In this document: positions 8,493-18,164 of the stretch, in pieces
Layout: the number at the start of each line of letters is the position of its first letter
How positions within the stretch are numbered: the stretch's first letter is position 1
From: Streptomyces lincolnensis
GTDB lineage: Bacteria; Actinomycetota; Actinomycetes; Streptomycetales; Streptomycetaceae
Direction of reading: 5' to 3'
DNA: 64,000 bases
Assembly: GCF_001685355.1 (NCBI RefSeq)
Contig: NZ_CP016438.1
Location: 8,122,001-8,186,000 of the forward strand
Made by a program: the position numbers and the translations under genes
Notes under the pieces: model-generated
The model's input: the letters and a program-made list of their open reading frames with translations, nothing else
Databases searched by the model: none
Told to the model about the DNA's origin: nothing

Positions 8493-10321
8493 CCGCGGAC
8501 ACGGGCCCGCCGCCCCCGGCGAAGCGCTGGGTGATACCCGCCCTCATCGCGTACTCCTTCTCGGAAGCGCCGGTCGTGACCACCCTGACCGCGGTCACGG
8601 CCGTCATCGCCGGCGCGGCCCCGGTCGGTATCACCGTCGCGATCGGCGAACTGGTGAACGGGCTCACCTCGGCGATCGGCCAGGGCCTGGACACTCCGGT
8701 GGCCCGGGAGTGCTACCGCTGGATCGCCCTCGTCGTCGTGCTCTTCCTCCTCGCCCAGCTCGCCGAGTCGGCGCGGATGGCTCTGGGTGAGGCCCTCGGC
8801 CGCCGGGTCACCGGCCGGCTCAACGAGCGCGTGATGATGGCCGCCTCCGAGCCGGCGACCATCGGTCACCTGGAGGATCCCGCCTATCTCGATCGGCTCA
8901 GGCGGGCCCGGGGCGACGGCACCATCGACATGCCCCCCGGAGAAGCGGTCTTCGGCTTCTCCACCAGGGCCTCGATCTGGGTGACCAGCATCGGCTCCGC
9001 GGCACTGCTCACCCGGGCCACCTGGGGACTGGGGCTGATCGTCTTCGCCGTCTTCGCCGTGATCCACTCCCGGCTGGTCCGGAACTACCGGACGGCCGTC
9101 GTCGAGACCATGAACCAGTCGAAGAAGCTCCGCCGTACGTCGTACCTGCGGGACGTGCCGACCACACCGGGCGCGGCCAGGGAAGTGCGTGTCTTCGGCC
9201 TCGCCTCCTTCTTCCGCGATGCCTACCAGACGGAGTGGCGCGCGAACATGACGGAGGTCTGGCGGCGGCGGCGCGAGCACGACCTGTTCGTCGTGGTGGT
9301 GGTCGTGGTCACCGGCGTCACGGTCGCCTCGGCCTTCTACTACCTGGCCTACCAGGCCGCCACCGGAGAGGCGACGTTGGGCGATCTGGCGGTCGGCGGC
9401 CTGGCCGTCCGGGCCCTGCTTCAGATGCTCCGGGCGGACGACGACGACCTCCGCATGGGCTTCGGCTCGAAGGCAGCCGCCGAGGCGTTCACCTTTCCGG
9501 TCGTGGCATCACCCGTCGGGCCGGACAAGAACCCCTGGCCGGCGCCTGCCACGACCCTCTCCTGCGAGGACCTGCGCTTCCGCTACGGCGGCGCCGCGGG
9601 CGAGGTGCTGCACGGCATCGACCTCGCCGTTCCCGCGGGGCAGTCACTCGCCGTCGTCGGTCTCAACGGCGCCGGCAAGACGACGCTGGCCCGGCTTCTC
9701 GCCGGCCTGGACGCTCCGAGCGAGGGGTCCGTCCGGGTCGGGGACACCCCGATCGAGGACGCCAACCGCCGGAGCTGGCAGCGTCAAGTGGTCGCCGTCT
9801 TCCAGGACTTCGGCCGCTATGAGCTGACGGTGCGGGACAACATCGCCTTCGGTTCCCTGCCCCACGCGGACGACGAGGAGGGCCTGCGCGCCGTGGCGCG
9901 CCAGGCCGGGCTGCTGAAGTTCATCGAGGGACTTCCGAGCGGCTGGGACACGGTGATGTCCAGCGGCTACTCGGGCGGGGTCGACGCGTCGGGCGGCGAG
10001 TGGCAGCGCATCGCCATCGCCCGGGCACTGTTCGGCCTGCGGCACGGAGCACAGCTCCTGATCATGGACGAGCCGGCCGCGAGCCTCGACGCCCGCGCCG
10101 AGGCCCAGCTCTACGACACGTTCCACGAACTCACCGCGGGTGCCACCACCATCGCGATCTCGCACCGGTTCGCGACCGTCCGCAAGGCGGAGCGGGTGGT
10201 CGTGCTCGATCACGGCCGGATCATCGAAGACGGCACGCACGAGGATCTGATCACCGCGGACGGCCGGTACGCCGAGCTGTTCCGCCTACAGGCAAAGCGC
10301 TTCGAGGAGGCACGGTCTTGA
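8489..10321 (+). CDS. ABC exporter half-transporter, subunit 1
   Basis: This 610-aa protein has an N-terminal region of several hydrophobic segments (roughly residues 30-330) fused to an ATPase domain. The nucleotide fold has GLNGAGKTT (Walker A, near 391), the signature ASGGEWQRIAIARAL, LLIMDEPAASLD (Walker B) and the switch histidine in AISHR. It overlaps the next exporter gene at TTGA, and both end in a very similar YAELFRLQA tail, which suggests a heterodimer. In this operon the pair most likely exports the product or gives self-resistance. The start follows GAGGAGAAGG and overlaps the 20-codon ORF. Confidence 0.9.
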   Translation: MTADTGPPPPAKRWVIPALIAYSFSEAPVVTTLTAVTAVIAGAAPVGITVAIGELVNGLTSAIGQGLDTPVARECYRWIALVVVLFLLAQLAESARMALGEALGRRVTGRLNERVMMAASEPATIGHLEDPAYLDRLRRARGDGTIDMPPGEAVFGFSTRASIWVTSIGSAALLTRATWGLGLIVFAVFAVIHSRLVRNYRTAVVETMNQSKKLRRTSYLRDVPTTPGAAREVRVFGLASFFRDAYQTEWRANMTEVWRRRREHDLFVVVVVVVTGVTVASAFYYLAYQAATGEATLGDLAVGGLAVRALLQMLRADDDDLRMGFGSKAAAEAFTFPVVASPVGPDKNPWPAPATTLSCEDLRFRYGGAAGEVLHGIDLAVPAGQSLAVVGLNGAGKTTLARLLAGLDAPSEGSVRVGDTPIEDANRRSWQRQVVAVFQDFGRYELTVRDNIAFGSLPHADDEEGLRAVARQAGLLKFIEGLPSGWDTVMSSGYSGGVDASGGEWQRIAIARALFGLRHGAQLLIMDEPAASLDARAEAQLYDTFHELTAGATTIAISHRFATVRKAERVVVLDHGRIIEDGTHEDLITADGRYAELFRLQAKRFEEARS

Positions 10322-12090
10322 CCAGCGCACTGCGCTTCGTCCTCACGATCGGACCCCGCACCGACCGGGTCCGGTCCCTGATCGTGGTGGCGGTGGTGAT
10401 TCTCGAACAGGCCACCGGGATCGGCCTCGCGGTGTTGCTCGGACTGTTCAGCGAGGCGGCGAACCGGCATTCGACCGGCGACGTGCTGACACTCGCGCTG
10501 TGTGCGGCGGTCTTCGTGATGCTCACTCAGGGCACCTTCATCGCCGGCTACTTCACCCGCCTGCGCCTCCAGGAGGAGATCCAGAACGACGTCGAGCGCC
10601 AGTTCCTCGACGTGGTCGGCACGACGCCGACGCTGGAGGTCCACGAGCGGTCGAGCCGTTCCGACAAGGCGGCGCTGTACCGCGATGCGCGGGGCGAGAT
10701 CGGGCCGGGTTTCGACCGGCTGCTGTTGCTGGCCGGAGCCGCGCTGGTCCTGATCGCCTCGGCCGCCCTGATGGCCTCGGTCGTTCCCGTCCTCGCCGTA
10801 CTGCCGCTCTTCGCCGTCCCCACGGTGCTGGCCACCCGGGCGGCGGACGACAAGCGCGGTCAGGCCATGGAACGCGCCACGCCCCGGACCCGGCTGGCCG
10901 GTCACCTGTTCACGCTCGCCACCACGGCCGCACCCGGTCGTGAGACCCGCCTCTTCGGTCTGGCGGGCGAGCTGCGGCGCAGGCACCGCGAGGCGTGGGA
11001 CTCCGCGGGCCGGGACATCGCCCGGGCCGACCGACGGGCCCGGATCCCGATCGCGCTGGCCTGGCTGTTCTTCGTACTGGCGTACGCGATCGCCATCGTC
11101 CTGATGGTGCGGGCCGGTCTGTCCGGCGATGCCTCGCTGGGCCTCGTCGTCACCGCCATCGCCGTCAGCAGCCAGATCACCGGCCAGGTGCAGGGCGTGC
11201 TGAGCATGACCTTCTGGACGCTGGAGTCGCTTCGGGCCACCCGGGCGTTCCTCGACGTGGTGGAGGACGCCGCCGTGGAGCGGGCGGCCGTCGTGCCGGC
11301 CACGCCGGTGGCCGTACCGGCCCGGCTGGACCACGGCATCAAGGTGGAGGGCCTCGACTTCCAGTACTGGAACCGCGATCAGCCCTCACTGAACGGCATC
11401 GACATCGAGTTCCCGGCCGGCGCCGTGGTGGCCCTGGTCGGCGAGAACGGTGCGGGCAAGTCGACGTTCGTCAAGATGCTCAGCGGTCTCTACCAGCCGA
11501 GCGCGGGGCGCGTCCTGGTGGACGGCACCGATCTCGCGCAGTTCGCGCCGGAGGACTGGCGCTCCCGGATCACGGTCGCCTTCCAGGACCCCGTACACAT
11601 CGAGATGTCCCTGAGGGACACGATCGGACTGGGCCGGCTCCAGCGTCGCGACGATCCGGAGCGGATCCTGGAGGCGCTGCGGACGGCCGGCGGCGACAAG
11701 CTCCTCGCTTCGCTGCCCGAGGGCCTGGAGACGCGGCTCGGGCGAAAGTCGTGGGACGGCAAGGGACTGTCGGGCGGCCAGTGGCAGACGGTCGCCAACG
11801 CCCGGGCGGCGATGCGTCAGGAGCCGTTGCTGCGGATCCTGGACGAGCCCACCTCCAGTCTCGACGCACGGGCCGAGGAGTGGCTGTTCCAGCAGTACGC
11901 CGGCTTGAGCCGCCTGGAGGGCGGTGTGACCGTCCTCGTCACGCACCGCTTCACCACCGCCCGGGCCGCCGATCTCATCGTCGTTCTGGACGGCGGCCGG
12001 GTCGTCGAGGTCGGCACCCACGACACGCTGAGCCAGGCCGACGGACTCTACGCCGAGTTGTTCCGCCTTCAGGCCCGGTACTTCGTCTGA
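10318..12090 (+). CDS. ABC exporter half-transporter, subunit 2
   Basis: This 590-aa protein has the same plan: a membrane region in roughly the first 330 residues, then an ATPase with GENGAGKST, LSGGQWQTVANARAA, LRILDEPTSSLD and TVLVTHR. The start is TTG at 10318, overlapping the previous stop as TTGA, with GAGGAGG about 8 nt before it. Its signature motif is canonical while subunit 1 has ASGGE, a common asymmetry in heterodimeric exporters. It is the last gene of the rightward operon; the next gene faces it 31 nt away with no clear terminator between them. Confidence 0.9.
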   Translation: MTSALRFVLTIGPRTDRVRSLIVVAVVILEQATGIGLAVLLGLFSEAANRHSTGDVLTLALCAAVFVMLTQGTFIAGYFTRLRLQEEIQNDVERQFLDVVGTTPTLEVHERSSRSDKAALYRDARGEIGPGFDRLLLLAGAALVLIASAALMASVVPVLAVLPLFAVPTVLATRAADDKRGQAMERATPRTRLAGHLFTLATTAAPGRETRLFGLAGELRRRHREAWDSAGRDIARADRRARIPIALAWLFFVLAYAIAIVLMVRAGLSGDASLGLVVTAIAVSSQITGQVQGVLSMTFWTLESLRATRAFLDVVEDAAVERAAVVPATPVAVPARLDHGIKVEGLDFQYWNRDQPSLNGIDIEFPAGAVVALVGENGAGKSTFVKMLSGLYQPSAGRVLVDGTDLAQFAPEDWRSRITVAFQDPVHIEMSLRDTIGLGRLQRRDDPERILEALRTAGGDKLLASLPEGLETRLGRKSWDGKGLSGGQWQTVANARAAMRQEPLLRILDEPTSSLDARAEEWLFQQYAGLSRLEGGVTVLVTHRFTTARAADLIVVLDGGRVVEVGTHDTLSQADGLYAELFRLQARYFV

Positions 12091-12121
12091 TCCCATCCAA
12101 CCGGCCCTGGGTTTCTTGGCC

Positions 12122-12916
12122 TCAGGTCAGAGAGCTCACCGCTTGCGAAGCCTGCTGCCTCGTCCTGGCGAGGGCCAACGTGGCGTCGGCCACGTTGGCC
12201 CGGCCCGGTATGCAGAGTTCCGCTGCTCGGTCCATCGCGTCCACCGCCATGGCCGCGACGTCATCGGCGGATTCCCACATGATCGACGGGATCTTCATGA
12301 TCTCTTCGTCGCCGACTCCCGCACGTCGAGCGAAATCAGTGGCGACCGGACCGGGGCAGAGCGCGGTCACGGTCACCGCCGAATCCTGGAGTTCGAGCCG
12401 CAGCGTGCTGGTGAATGCCAACACGAACGCCTTCGATGCCGCGTAGGTGCCCTGTCCGGGCATCGGTCGGAAGGCCGCTGTCGACGCGACATTGAGAATC
12501 GCGCCGGAGTTCCGGGAAATCATGTCATTGACGAAGCGACGGCACAGGTCCACGACGCTGACGACGTTCAACTCCATGTGTGCGAACTCCGTGTCGAGGT
12601 CGCATTCCGGAATACTGGTGCGCGTAGCCGCGCCGGCACTGTTGATCAGTACGTCGACGGCCAACCCGGTCCGCTTGACCTGTGCCTCGATGTTTCGGCG
12701 GTCGGCTCGCTCGGTCAGATCGGCTTCGATGATGTCGACGCGGGCACCGTACCCTTTCAGCCCTTCCGCGATGTGCAGTAGTTGTTCCTTGTCTCGCGCC
12801 ACCAAAGTGGTGTTGTAACCGCGAGCCGCAAGGGCGTGCGCCAAGGCCGCGCCAATGCCGGACGACGCTCCAGTGATTACCGCGGTGGTCTGCGGAGAAG
12901 GTGGCGGAAGTGACAT
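12122..12916 (-). CDS. Short-chain dehydrogenase/reductase
   Basis: This 264-aa classical SDR has the cofactor motif TGASSGIG near residue 16, NSAGA in place of the common NNAG, the catalytic serine in LNVASTAA and the YAASK tyrosine/lysine pair. PGPVATDF follows the active site. It lies 47 nt downstream of the condensation-domain gene on the same strand, so the two probably form an operon that converges on the rightward cluster. It may reduce a keto group made by the ketosynthase or act on a carrier-bound intermediate, but the substrate is not visible. Base composition is less GC-rich than in flanking genes. Confidence 0.85.
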   Translation of the reverse strand: MSLPPPSPQTTAVITGASSGIGAALAHALAARGYNTTLVARDKEQLLHIAEGLKGYGARVDIIEADLTERADRRNIEAQVKRTGLAVDVLINSAGAATRTSIPECDLDTEFAHMELNVVSVVDLCRRFVNDMISRNSGAILNVASTAAFRPMPGQGTYAASKAFVLAFTSTLRLELQDSAVTVTALCPGPVATDFARRAGVGDEEIMKIPSIMWESADDVAAMAVDAMDRAAELCIPGRANVADATLALARTRQQASQAVSSLT

Positions 12917-12963
12917 GATCTCAACTTAGCGCAGCCGCCGTGATGTTCACCAGGCCCCAATCG

Positions 12964-14922
12964 TCAAGCGCCTGCAATTCTTCGCAGCTTGGCGGCGACT
13001 GCCGAAATCGGCGAAGGGCTCAGCAGATCATCGGGGACGATTCCGGCATAGCCTTTCCGGCCGAGCTCGCCAACGATGGCCGGCGTGACACCGGCGCTTC
13101 CCCCGCAGAGAACATAGGATCTCGAAACGCTCCGCACGATTTCCGGGTTGAAGAGCTCGATGGTGGCGCACAGGAGCTGCTCTTCGGGACTTTCCGGCAT
13201 ATGGTCGGCGATGTCGCGACCGTTTCCACTTCTCGCGGCCTCGGCGCTCGACATGGCGTCGTACACCAGGAACCTATGGGGAACCATGATGTTCGGGCGG
13301 CTGGGCAACAAGCCGAGCAGGTGGAGACGTAGATAACGTGGATCGATCGTCGGATCGGTAGCCGCGAGATGGGCTTCCAGCTCTCCGCTCTCGTTCGTCA
13401 CCAGGGACACCGAAGCCGCATCGACGTGAGGTATGGAGCGAAGCGCATCGGCCAACTCCGACACGTTTATCCAAGAATTGTCAATGAATTGCCAGCCCGC
13501 AGGCAGACTGTGCGACGAAATGTCCAGCCGCGCCTTCAGCGTTGCCAGATCCGTATCCGCCGACGTCGGCGAATCGGCCAGCAGTGTAATGACTTCGACG
13601 ATGCTTCGCAGGATGCTTTCGATTTCATGGCGCTTGAGCACCAGATCGTGTGCCAGCAGGAAGATGTCATCGTCGGTGGGGTGAACCCGGAAGTAGACAT
13701 CGGTGTCGTAGTCTTCCCAGTCCACGTCGTCCTCCCAGGTGAGCGCGGATCCGTTCGTCTCCTCGACCGGTGAGTCCGCCGCCTGGTCATCCGTCTCCGA
13801 CTCCGGCAGTACCACGTAATTGTAGTGCGCCCCGACGCGCAGCATCACCCCTCGCTCGTCTGCTTTCCGCGCCATTTCCTCTCTTGCTCGCCAGAATGAG
13901 TAGCGCCCGTTTCGCATGCTCATGAGAATGGCGCGATAGCTCTTCCGGAGGGATTCTCCGACAGTTTCTTCGGGGGGCAGGTCCATGATGACCATGCTGG
14001 ACTGGAAGAAGCAGCCTATGGAGTCACTCACTGCGGGGTCGAACCTGTTGGACGACGTGATGTAGGAAGCGAACGAACGCTGTCCGGAAACCATCGAGAG
14101 CACGATGGCGTAGGCAGCCAGGAACACCGCCGAGCCGGATACCCGATATTCCTTTGCCACCGATTCGGCCGCCGCTGAGATTCCCGGATACCTCAGCGTG
14201 GCAGCGGTGAACGCCGTGGAACCCTCCTCGCGGCCGATGGCGGTCCGCTCCTTCCGGTATGCCGGGAAAGTCATGTTCGGCATGTCGGTAAAGCATTTGT
14301 TCCAGTACTTCATGACGGCGGCGTGGTGTCGCTCCTGCTTGTCCGTCTTCTCGGCGGCCGCCTGGGCGAGCGGTTGCCGCCTGGTGGATTGCTCCGGACT
14401 TTCCGGACGGGAAATCCTGGTCCTGAATTCCTCCCGCAGGATGTGACAACTGCCGGCGTCGAGTGTCAAATGGCTGAAGGCCAGCACCAGCCACTTCGGC
14501 ACCCCGTCGGCGATCACGAGTCCAAATCGAATCGGACAGTCGACTGCGGGGTCGATGGGCCGGCGGGTGAGGAGTGCTGTCACCTCGTTCACCCCCTCTC
14601 CTGTCCGGTCCTCCCAGGTCAGGATTGACGCCCGGTAAGGATCGAGGACCTGCTGCACGGGACGGCCGTGAGGGCCGAGAGGGTATTTCGTTCGCAGCGC
14701 CTCGTGCTGACGCACAAGGTGGTCGACGGCTGCGCCCACCGTCTGCACAGTAGCCCCGTCGGGAATGGGGAAGACGTCCGAAATGAGAATTCCATTGCAT
14801 TCCGGGGCCGCATAATAGAAGAACCAGTAGTACTCCTGGCTCCTCATGAGTTCGCCATGTGCGTGATCTACTGCAGAATTGACGGCCGAAATGCAGCGGG
14901 ATATTCGCTCAACGTCATCCAT
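12964..14922 (-). CDS. NRPS condensation protein with adenylation-lobe remnant and degenerate carrier domain
   Basis: About 652 aa. Residues about 20-450 resemble a condensation domain: FSHLTLDAGS keeps the catalytic His and the Asp of HHxxxDG but has Ser and Ala at the flanking positions, and SIGCFFQSS fits the later core. Residues about 480-575 (ELADALRSIPHVDAA, then RLHLLGLLPSRPNIMVPHRFLV) resemble only the C-terminal lobe of an adenylation domain; the ATP-binding core is absent. The tail resembles a carrier domain, but the usual GGDS reads CGGSAG. ATG at 14922 is preferred over the upstream frame. A/T-ending codons are more frequent than in neighbours, suggesting separate acquisition. It may condense a carrier-bound acyl group with an amine or alcohol. 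Confidence 0.75.
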   Translation of the reverse strand: MDDVERISRCISAVNSAVDHAHGELMRSQEYYWFFYYAAPECNGILISDVFPIPDGATVQTVGAAVDHLVRQHEALRTKYPLGPHGRPVQQVLDPYRASILTWEDRTGEGVNEVTALLTRRPIDPAVDCPIRFGLVIADGVPKWLVLAFSHLTLDAGSCHILREEFRTRISRPESPEQSTRRQPLAQAAAEKTDKQERHHAAVMKYWNKCFTDMPNMTFPAYRKERTAIGREEGSTAFTAATLRYPGISAAAESVAKEYRVSGSAVFLAAYAIVLSMVSGQRSFASYITSSNRFDPAVSDSIGCFFQSSMVIMDLPPEETVGESLRKSYRAILMSMRNGRYSFWRAREEMARKADERGVMLRVGAHYNYVVLPESETDDQAADSPVEETNGSALTWEDDVDWEDYDTDVYFRVHPTDDDIFLLAHDLVLKRHEIESILRSIVEVITLLADSPTSADTDLATLKARLDISSHSLPAGWQFIDNSWINVSELADALRSIPHVDAASVSLVTNESGELEAHLAATDPTIDPRYLRLHLLGLLPSRPNIMVPHRFLVYDAMSSAEAARSGNGRDIADHMPESPEEQLLCATIELFNPEIVRSVSRSYVLCGGSAGVTPAIVGELGRKGYAGIVPDDLLSPSPISAVAAKLRRIAGA

Positions 14923-15114
14923 GCTAATGGTCTGCTCCCGCGTCAGGGCATACTGGACAGGTAGCACCGCCGGAGCGGAACGGTTCGGTCCGAGCCTACC
15001 GGTCGACCTCGAACCGCTCTGAAAATCCCTGCAAAGTTTTCCTCTCGCGCCGACGATCACCCGGCGGTTACTATGCTCACTTCATGCCGGAAGTCGATGG
15101 GGTGCCCTGAGGAA

Positions 15115-16020
15115 ATGTTGAGAGAGGTCGCTGCAACCCGCTACGTCGCGCCCCTGCGGGAGGGCGGCTCCGTCCCCGGCATCGTCGAGGCCGACGACCT
15201 GGGCACGTACGTCGTGAAGTTCACCGGCTCCGCGCAGGGACTCAAGGCGCTGGCCGCCGAAGTGATCGTGGGTGAGCTGGCCCGGGCCCTCGGGCTGCGA
15301 TTCCCCGAGCTGGTCCTCGTGCACTTCGACCCGGCGATCGCCGCGCACGAGCCCCACCAGGAGGTGCGCGACCTGCACACGGCCAGTGCGGGCGTCAACC
15401 TGGGCATGGACTATCTGCCGGGCGCGAAGGACTTCACGCCCGACGTCGCCAAGGTCTTCCCCGTGGACCCGCTGGAGGCCGGCCGGATCGTCTGGCTGGA
15501 CGCGCTGACCGTGAACGTGGACCGTACGGTCCACAGCTCCAACCTGATGGTCTGGCCCACGTTCGGCACCGCACCCGCCCGCCTGTGGCTGATCGACCAC
15601 GGCGCGGCCCTGGTCTTCCACCACCGCTGGGACGGCAGCGATCCGGCGAAGCCCTACGACTTCCGCCATCACGCCCTCGGTCACTACGGCCCCGATGTCC
15701 GGGCCGCCGACGCCGAGTTGGCACCGCTGGTCACCGAGCGGCTGTTGCGGGAGATCGCGGCCGAGGTGCCGGACGCCTGGCTCACCGGCTTCGCGACCCC
15801 CGACGAGGCGCGCGAGGCCTACGTCAGCCACCTCCACGCGCGCGTGCGGGCTTCCGAGGCCTGGCTGCCCACCGACTTCCCCACCCGGGAGGAACTCGCC
15901 GCCGAGGAGGTCCTGCGGGCGGCGAAGACACAGCAAGGACGGCCGAAGTGGCTGAAGCGGGTCCCCGACCTGCACGGCCGGCCGGCCGTGGAACAGGATG
16001 GGTCGGTGCACTTCGAATGA
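15115..16020 (+). CDS. HipA-family kinase-like protein
   Basis: About 301 aa, starting MLREVAATRYVAPLREGGSVPGIVEADDLGTYVVKF. The central part has DALTVNVDRTVHSSNLMVW followed by LWLIDHGAALVFHH, matching the catalytic and metal-binding loops of HipA-like kinases. Single-domain actinobacterial proteins of this type are common; unlike the true HipA toxin this one has no HipB repressor gene beside it. An in-frame ATG at 15097 is possible, but the conserved sequence begins at 15115. A possible -10 TACTAT lies at 15069-15074. It overlaps the next gene by ATGA, so the two are co-translated. The substrate is unknown. Confidence 0.75.
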   Translation: MLREVAATRYVAPLREGGSVPGIVEADDLGTYVVKFTGSAQGLKALAAEVIVGELARALGLRFPELVLVHFDPAIAAHEPHQEVRDLHTASAGVNLGMDYLPGAKDFTPDVAKVFPVDPLEAGRIVWLDALTVNVDRTVHSSNLMVWPTFGTAPARLWLIDHGAALVFHHRWDGSDPAKPYDFRHHALGHYGPDVRAADAELAPLVTERLLREIAAEVPDAWLTGFATPDEAREAYVSHLHARVRASEAWLPTDFPTREELAAEEVLRAAKTQQGRPKWLKRVPDLHGRPAVEQDGSVHFE

Positions 16021-16355
16021 CGGACGACCAGTGGGTCGAGATCGAGCTCTCGGACGCCCAGCGCGTCGAGATCGAGTACTGCACGCAGTGCCGCTGGCTG
16101 CCGCGTGCCGCCTGGCTGGCCCAGGAACTGCTCACGACCTTCGAGGCCGAGCTGACGGAACTGGCGCTCAAGCCCGGCAAGGGCGGCGTCTTCGTCGTCC
16201 GCGTCAACGACGAGGTGGTCTGGGACCGCCGGGAACAGGGCTTCCCCGAGCCCACCGCCGTGAAGCAGGCCGTACGCGACCGAGTGGCCCCGGGGAAGTC
16301 CCTGGGCCACTCGGACAAGGCCGTGCAGGAGGAGCAGGAGGACGTCAGCCCTTGA
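16017..16355 (+). CDS. SelT/SelW/SelH-like (Rdx-type) thioredoxin-fold protein
   Basis: A 112-aa protein with the CxxC pair in [24 protein letters not shown], the motif of the Rdx/SelW family in which animals use selenocysteine at the second position and this protein uses cysteine. The end is charged and probably disordered. A redox function is implied by the family but no substrate is known. It overlaps the HipA-like gene at ATGA and runs 11 nt into the 3' end of the convergent malate synthase gene, so the two 3' ends share sequence. Confidence 0.8.
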   Translation: MTDDQWVEIELSDAQRVEIEYCTQCRWLPRAAWLAQELLTTFEAELTELALKPGKGGVFVVRVNDEVVWDRREQGFPEPTAVKQAVRDRVAPGKSLGHSDKAVQEEQEDVSP

Positions 16356-17979
16356 GCTGCTCGTACGCCGGCAGCGTGAGGAAGTCCGCGTAGTCCTCGT
16401 CGAGGGCGACCTTCAGGAGGAGGTCGTGGGCCTGCTGCCAGTGACCGGCCGCGAAGGCCTCCTCGCCGAGTTCGGCGCGGATGCTCGCGAGCTCCTGGGC
16501 GGCGACCTCGCGGGCCAGCTCCGGGGTGGCCTTCACCGTGCTTCCCGCGTGCTCGAACTCCACGCCCGCGTTGATCCACTGCCAGATCTGCGAGCGGGAG
16601 ATCTCGGCGGTGGCCGCGTCCTCCATGAGGTTGAAGATGGCGACCGCGCCCAGACCGCGCAGCCATGCCTCGATGTAACGGATGCCCACCTGGACGGCGT
16701 TGACCAGGCCGTTGTACGTCGGCCTGGCGTCCAGGGAGTCGACGGCGATCAGGTCGGCGGCCTCGACGTGGACGTCCTCGCGCAGACGGTCCTTCTGGTG
16801 CGGCCGGTCGCCGAGGACCTTGTCGAAGGACTCCATGGCGATCGGCACCAGGTCGGGGTGGGCGACCCAGGAGCCGTCGAACCCGTCGCCCGCCTCACGG
16901 TCCTTGTCGGCGCGGACCTTCTCGAAGGCCACCTTGTTGACCTCGGCGTCCCGGCGGGACGGGATGAACGCCGCCATGCCGCCGATCGCGTGCGCGCCGC
17001 GCTTGTGGCAGGTGCGGACGAGGAGTTCGGTGTACGCGCGCATGAACGGGGCGGTCATCGTCACCGCGTTGCGGTCCGGGAGGACGAACTTGGCGCCGCC
17101 GTCACGGAAGTTCTTCACGATGGAGAACAGGTAGTCCCAGCGGCCCGCATTCAACCCCGAGGCGTGGTCGCGGAGTTCGTAGAGGATCTCCTCCATCTCG
17201 TACGCCGCCGTGATCGTCTCGATCAGGACGGTGGCGCGGACGGTGCCCTGCGGGACGCCGACATAGTCCTGCGCGAAGACGAACACGTCGTTCCAGAGGC
17301 GGGCCTCCAGGTGCGACTCCGTCTTCGGGAGGTAGAAGTACGGGCCCTTGCCGAGGTCCAGCAGGCGCTGGGCGTTGTGGAAGAAGTACAGGCCGAAGTC
17401 GACCAGCGCGCCCGGGACGGGAGTGCCGTCCGCGTCGACGAGGTGGCGCTCGTTCAGATGCCAGCCGCGCGGCCGCATGACGACGGTGGCGAGGTCGGCA
17501 TCGTCCTTCAGGGCGTACGACTTGCCGGTGCGCTCGTCGGTGAAGTCGATGCTCCGGGTGTACGCGGCGGCCATGTTCACCTGGCCGAGGACGACGTTCT
17601 CCCAGGTCGGCGCCGAGGCGTCCTCGAAGTCCGCGAGCCACACCTTCGCGCCCGAGTTGAGCGCGTTGATGGTCATCTTGCGGTCGGTGGGACCGGTGAT
17701 CTCGACCCGGCGGTCCTGGAGCGCGGGCGGACACGGGGCCACCCGCCAGGAGTCGTCCGCGCGGATCGCGGCGGTCTCCGGGAGGAAGTCGAGCGTGGAG
17801 GTGCGGGCGATCTCGGCGCGGCGCTCGGCGCGGCGGGCGAGGAGCTCGTCACGCCGGGGCGTGAACCGGCGGTGCAGCTCGGCCACGAAGGCGAGGGCCG
17901 CCTCGGTGAGGACCTCCTCCTGCCGGGGCAGGGGCTCGGCGTCGACGATGGCCAGCGGGGACGGCGCTGGTGCGGACAT
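16345..17979 (-). CDS. aceB: Malate synthase (A type)
   Basis: A 544-aa enzyme, the usual length for malate synthase A, which condenses glyoxylate and acetyl-CoA to malate. Recognisable blocks are [56 protein letters not shown] and [37 protein letters not shown]. Isocitrate lyase is not adjacent; the neighbours belong to allantoin breakdown, which yields glyoxylate. In S. coelicolor the equivalent gene is likewise next to the allantoin genes. A TTCC-N7-GGAA site lies about 105 nt upstream, the same motif as in the allantoinase/IclR gap. That argues for shared control and a role in assimilating ureide-derived glyoxylate. Confidence 0.96.
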   Translation of the reverse strand: MSAPAPSPLAIVDAEPLPRQEEVLTEAALAFVAELHRRFTPRRDELLARRAERRAEIARTSTLDFLPETAAIRADDSWRVAPCPPALQDRRVEITGPTDRKMTINALNSGAKVWLADFEDASAPTWENVVLGQVNMAAAYTRSIDFTDERTGKSYALKDDADLATVVMRPRGWHLNERHLVDADGTPVPGALVDFGLYFFHNAQRLLDLGKGPYFYLPKTESHLEARLWNDVFVFAQDYVGVPQGTVRATVLIETITAAYEMEEILYELRDHASGLNAGRWDYLFSIVKNFRDGGAKFVLPDRNAVTMTAPFMRAYTELLVRTCHKRGAHAIGGMAAFIPSRRDAEVNKVAFEKVRADKDREAGDGFDGSWVAHPDLVPIAMESFDKVLGDRPHQKDRLREDVHVEAADLIAVDSLDARPTYNGLVNAVQVGIRYIEAWLRGLGAVAIFNLMEDAATAEISRSQIWQWINAGVEFEHAGSTVKATPELAREVAAQELASIRAELGEEAFAAGHWQQAHDLLLKVALDEDYADFLTLPAYEQLKG

Positions 17980-18083
17980 GAGCGGTCACTTCCTTCAACG
18001 GTGGCACCGGGTGCCAGTCGAACCGGGTACGGCGAGGGGCGCCCGGGGGAGAGGCAGGGCGCTTCTGATCAGTGGATACTAGT

Positions 18084-18098
18084 TTCCTCATCGTGGAA
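18084..18098. promoter_or_regulatory. Candidate AllR operator upstream of aceB
   Basis: The sequence TTCCTCATCGTGGAA matches the two sites found between the IclR gene and allantoinase in the pattern TTCC-N7-GGAA; all three end GTGGAA. It lies 105-119 nt before the malate synthase start. The shared half-sites are seen directly; binding by the IclR protein is inferred. Confidence 0.65.
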
Positions 18099-18164
18099 CT
18101 TCAATGGTTTGTTGATGTCGAGATTCTCCGGATCGAGCCAAGGTGGCGCTCAGTGCCGCGCCGC

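Noticed and set aside
8489..12090. Exporters as evidence for a bacteriocin cluster with the 20-codon ORF as precursor
   Set aside because: There is no peptidase domain, no leader motif and no modification enzyme. The operon content is ligase/ACP/KS-based, so export of a small molecule is more likely.
15097..16020. HipA-type toxin-antitoxin system
   Set aside because: No HipB-like repressor is adjacent, and the partner gene encodes a SelT/W/H-like protein. It is better described as a stand-alone HipA-family kinase.
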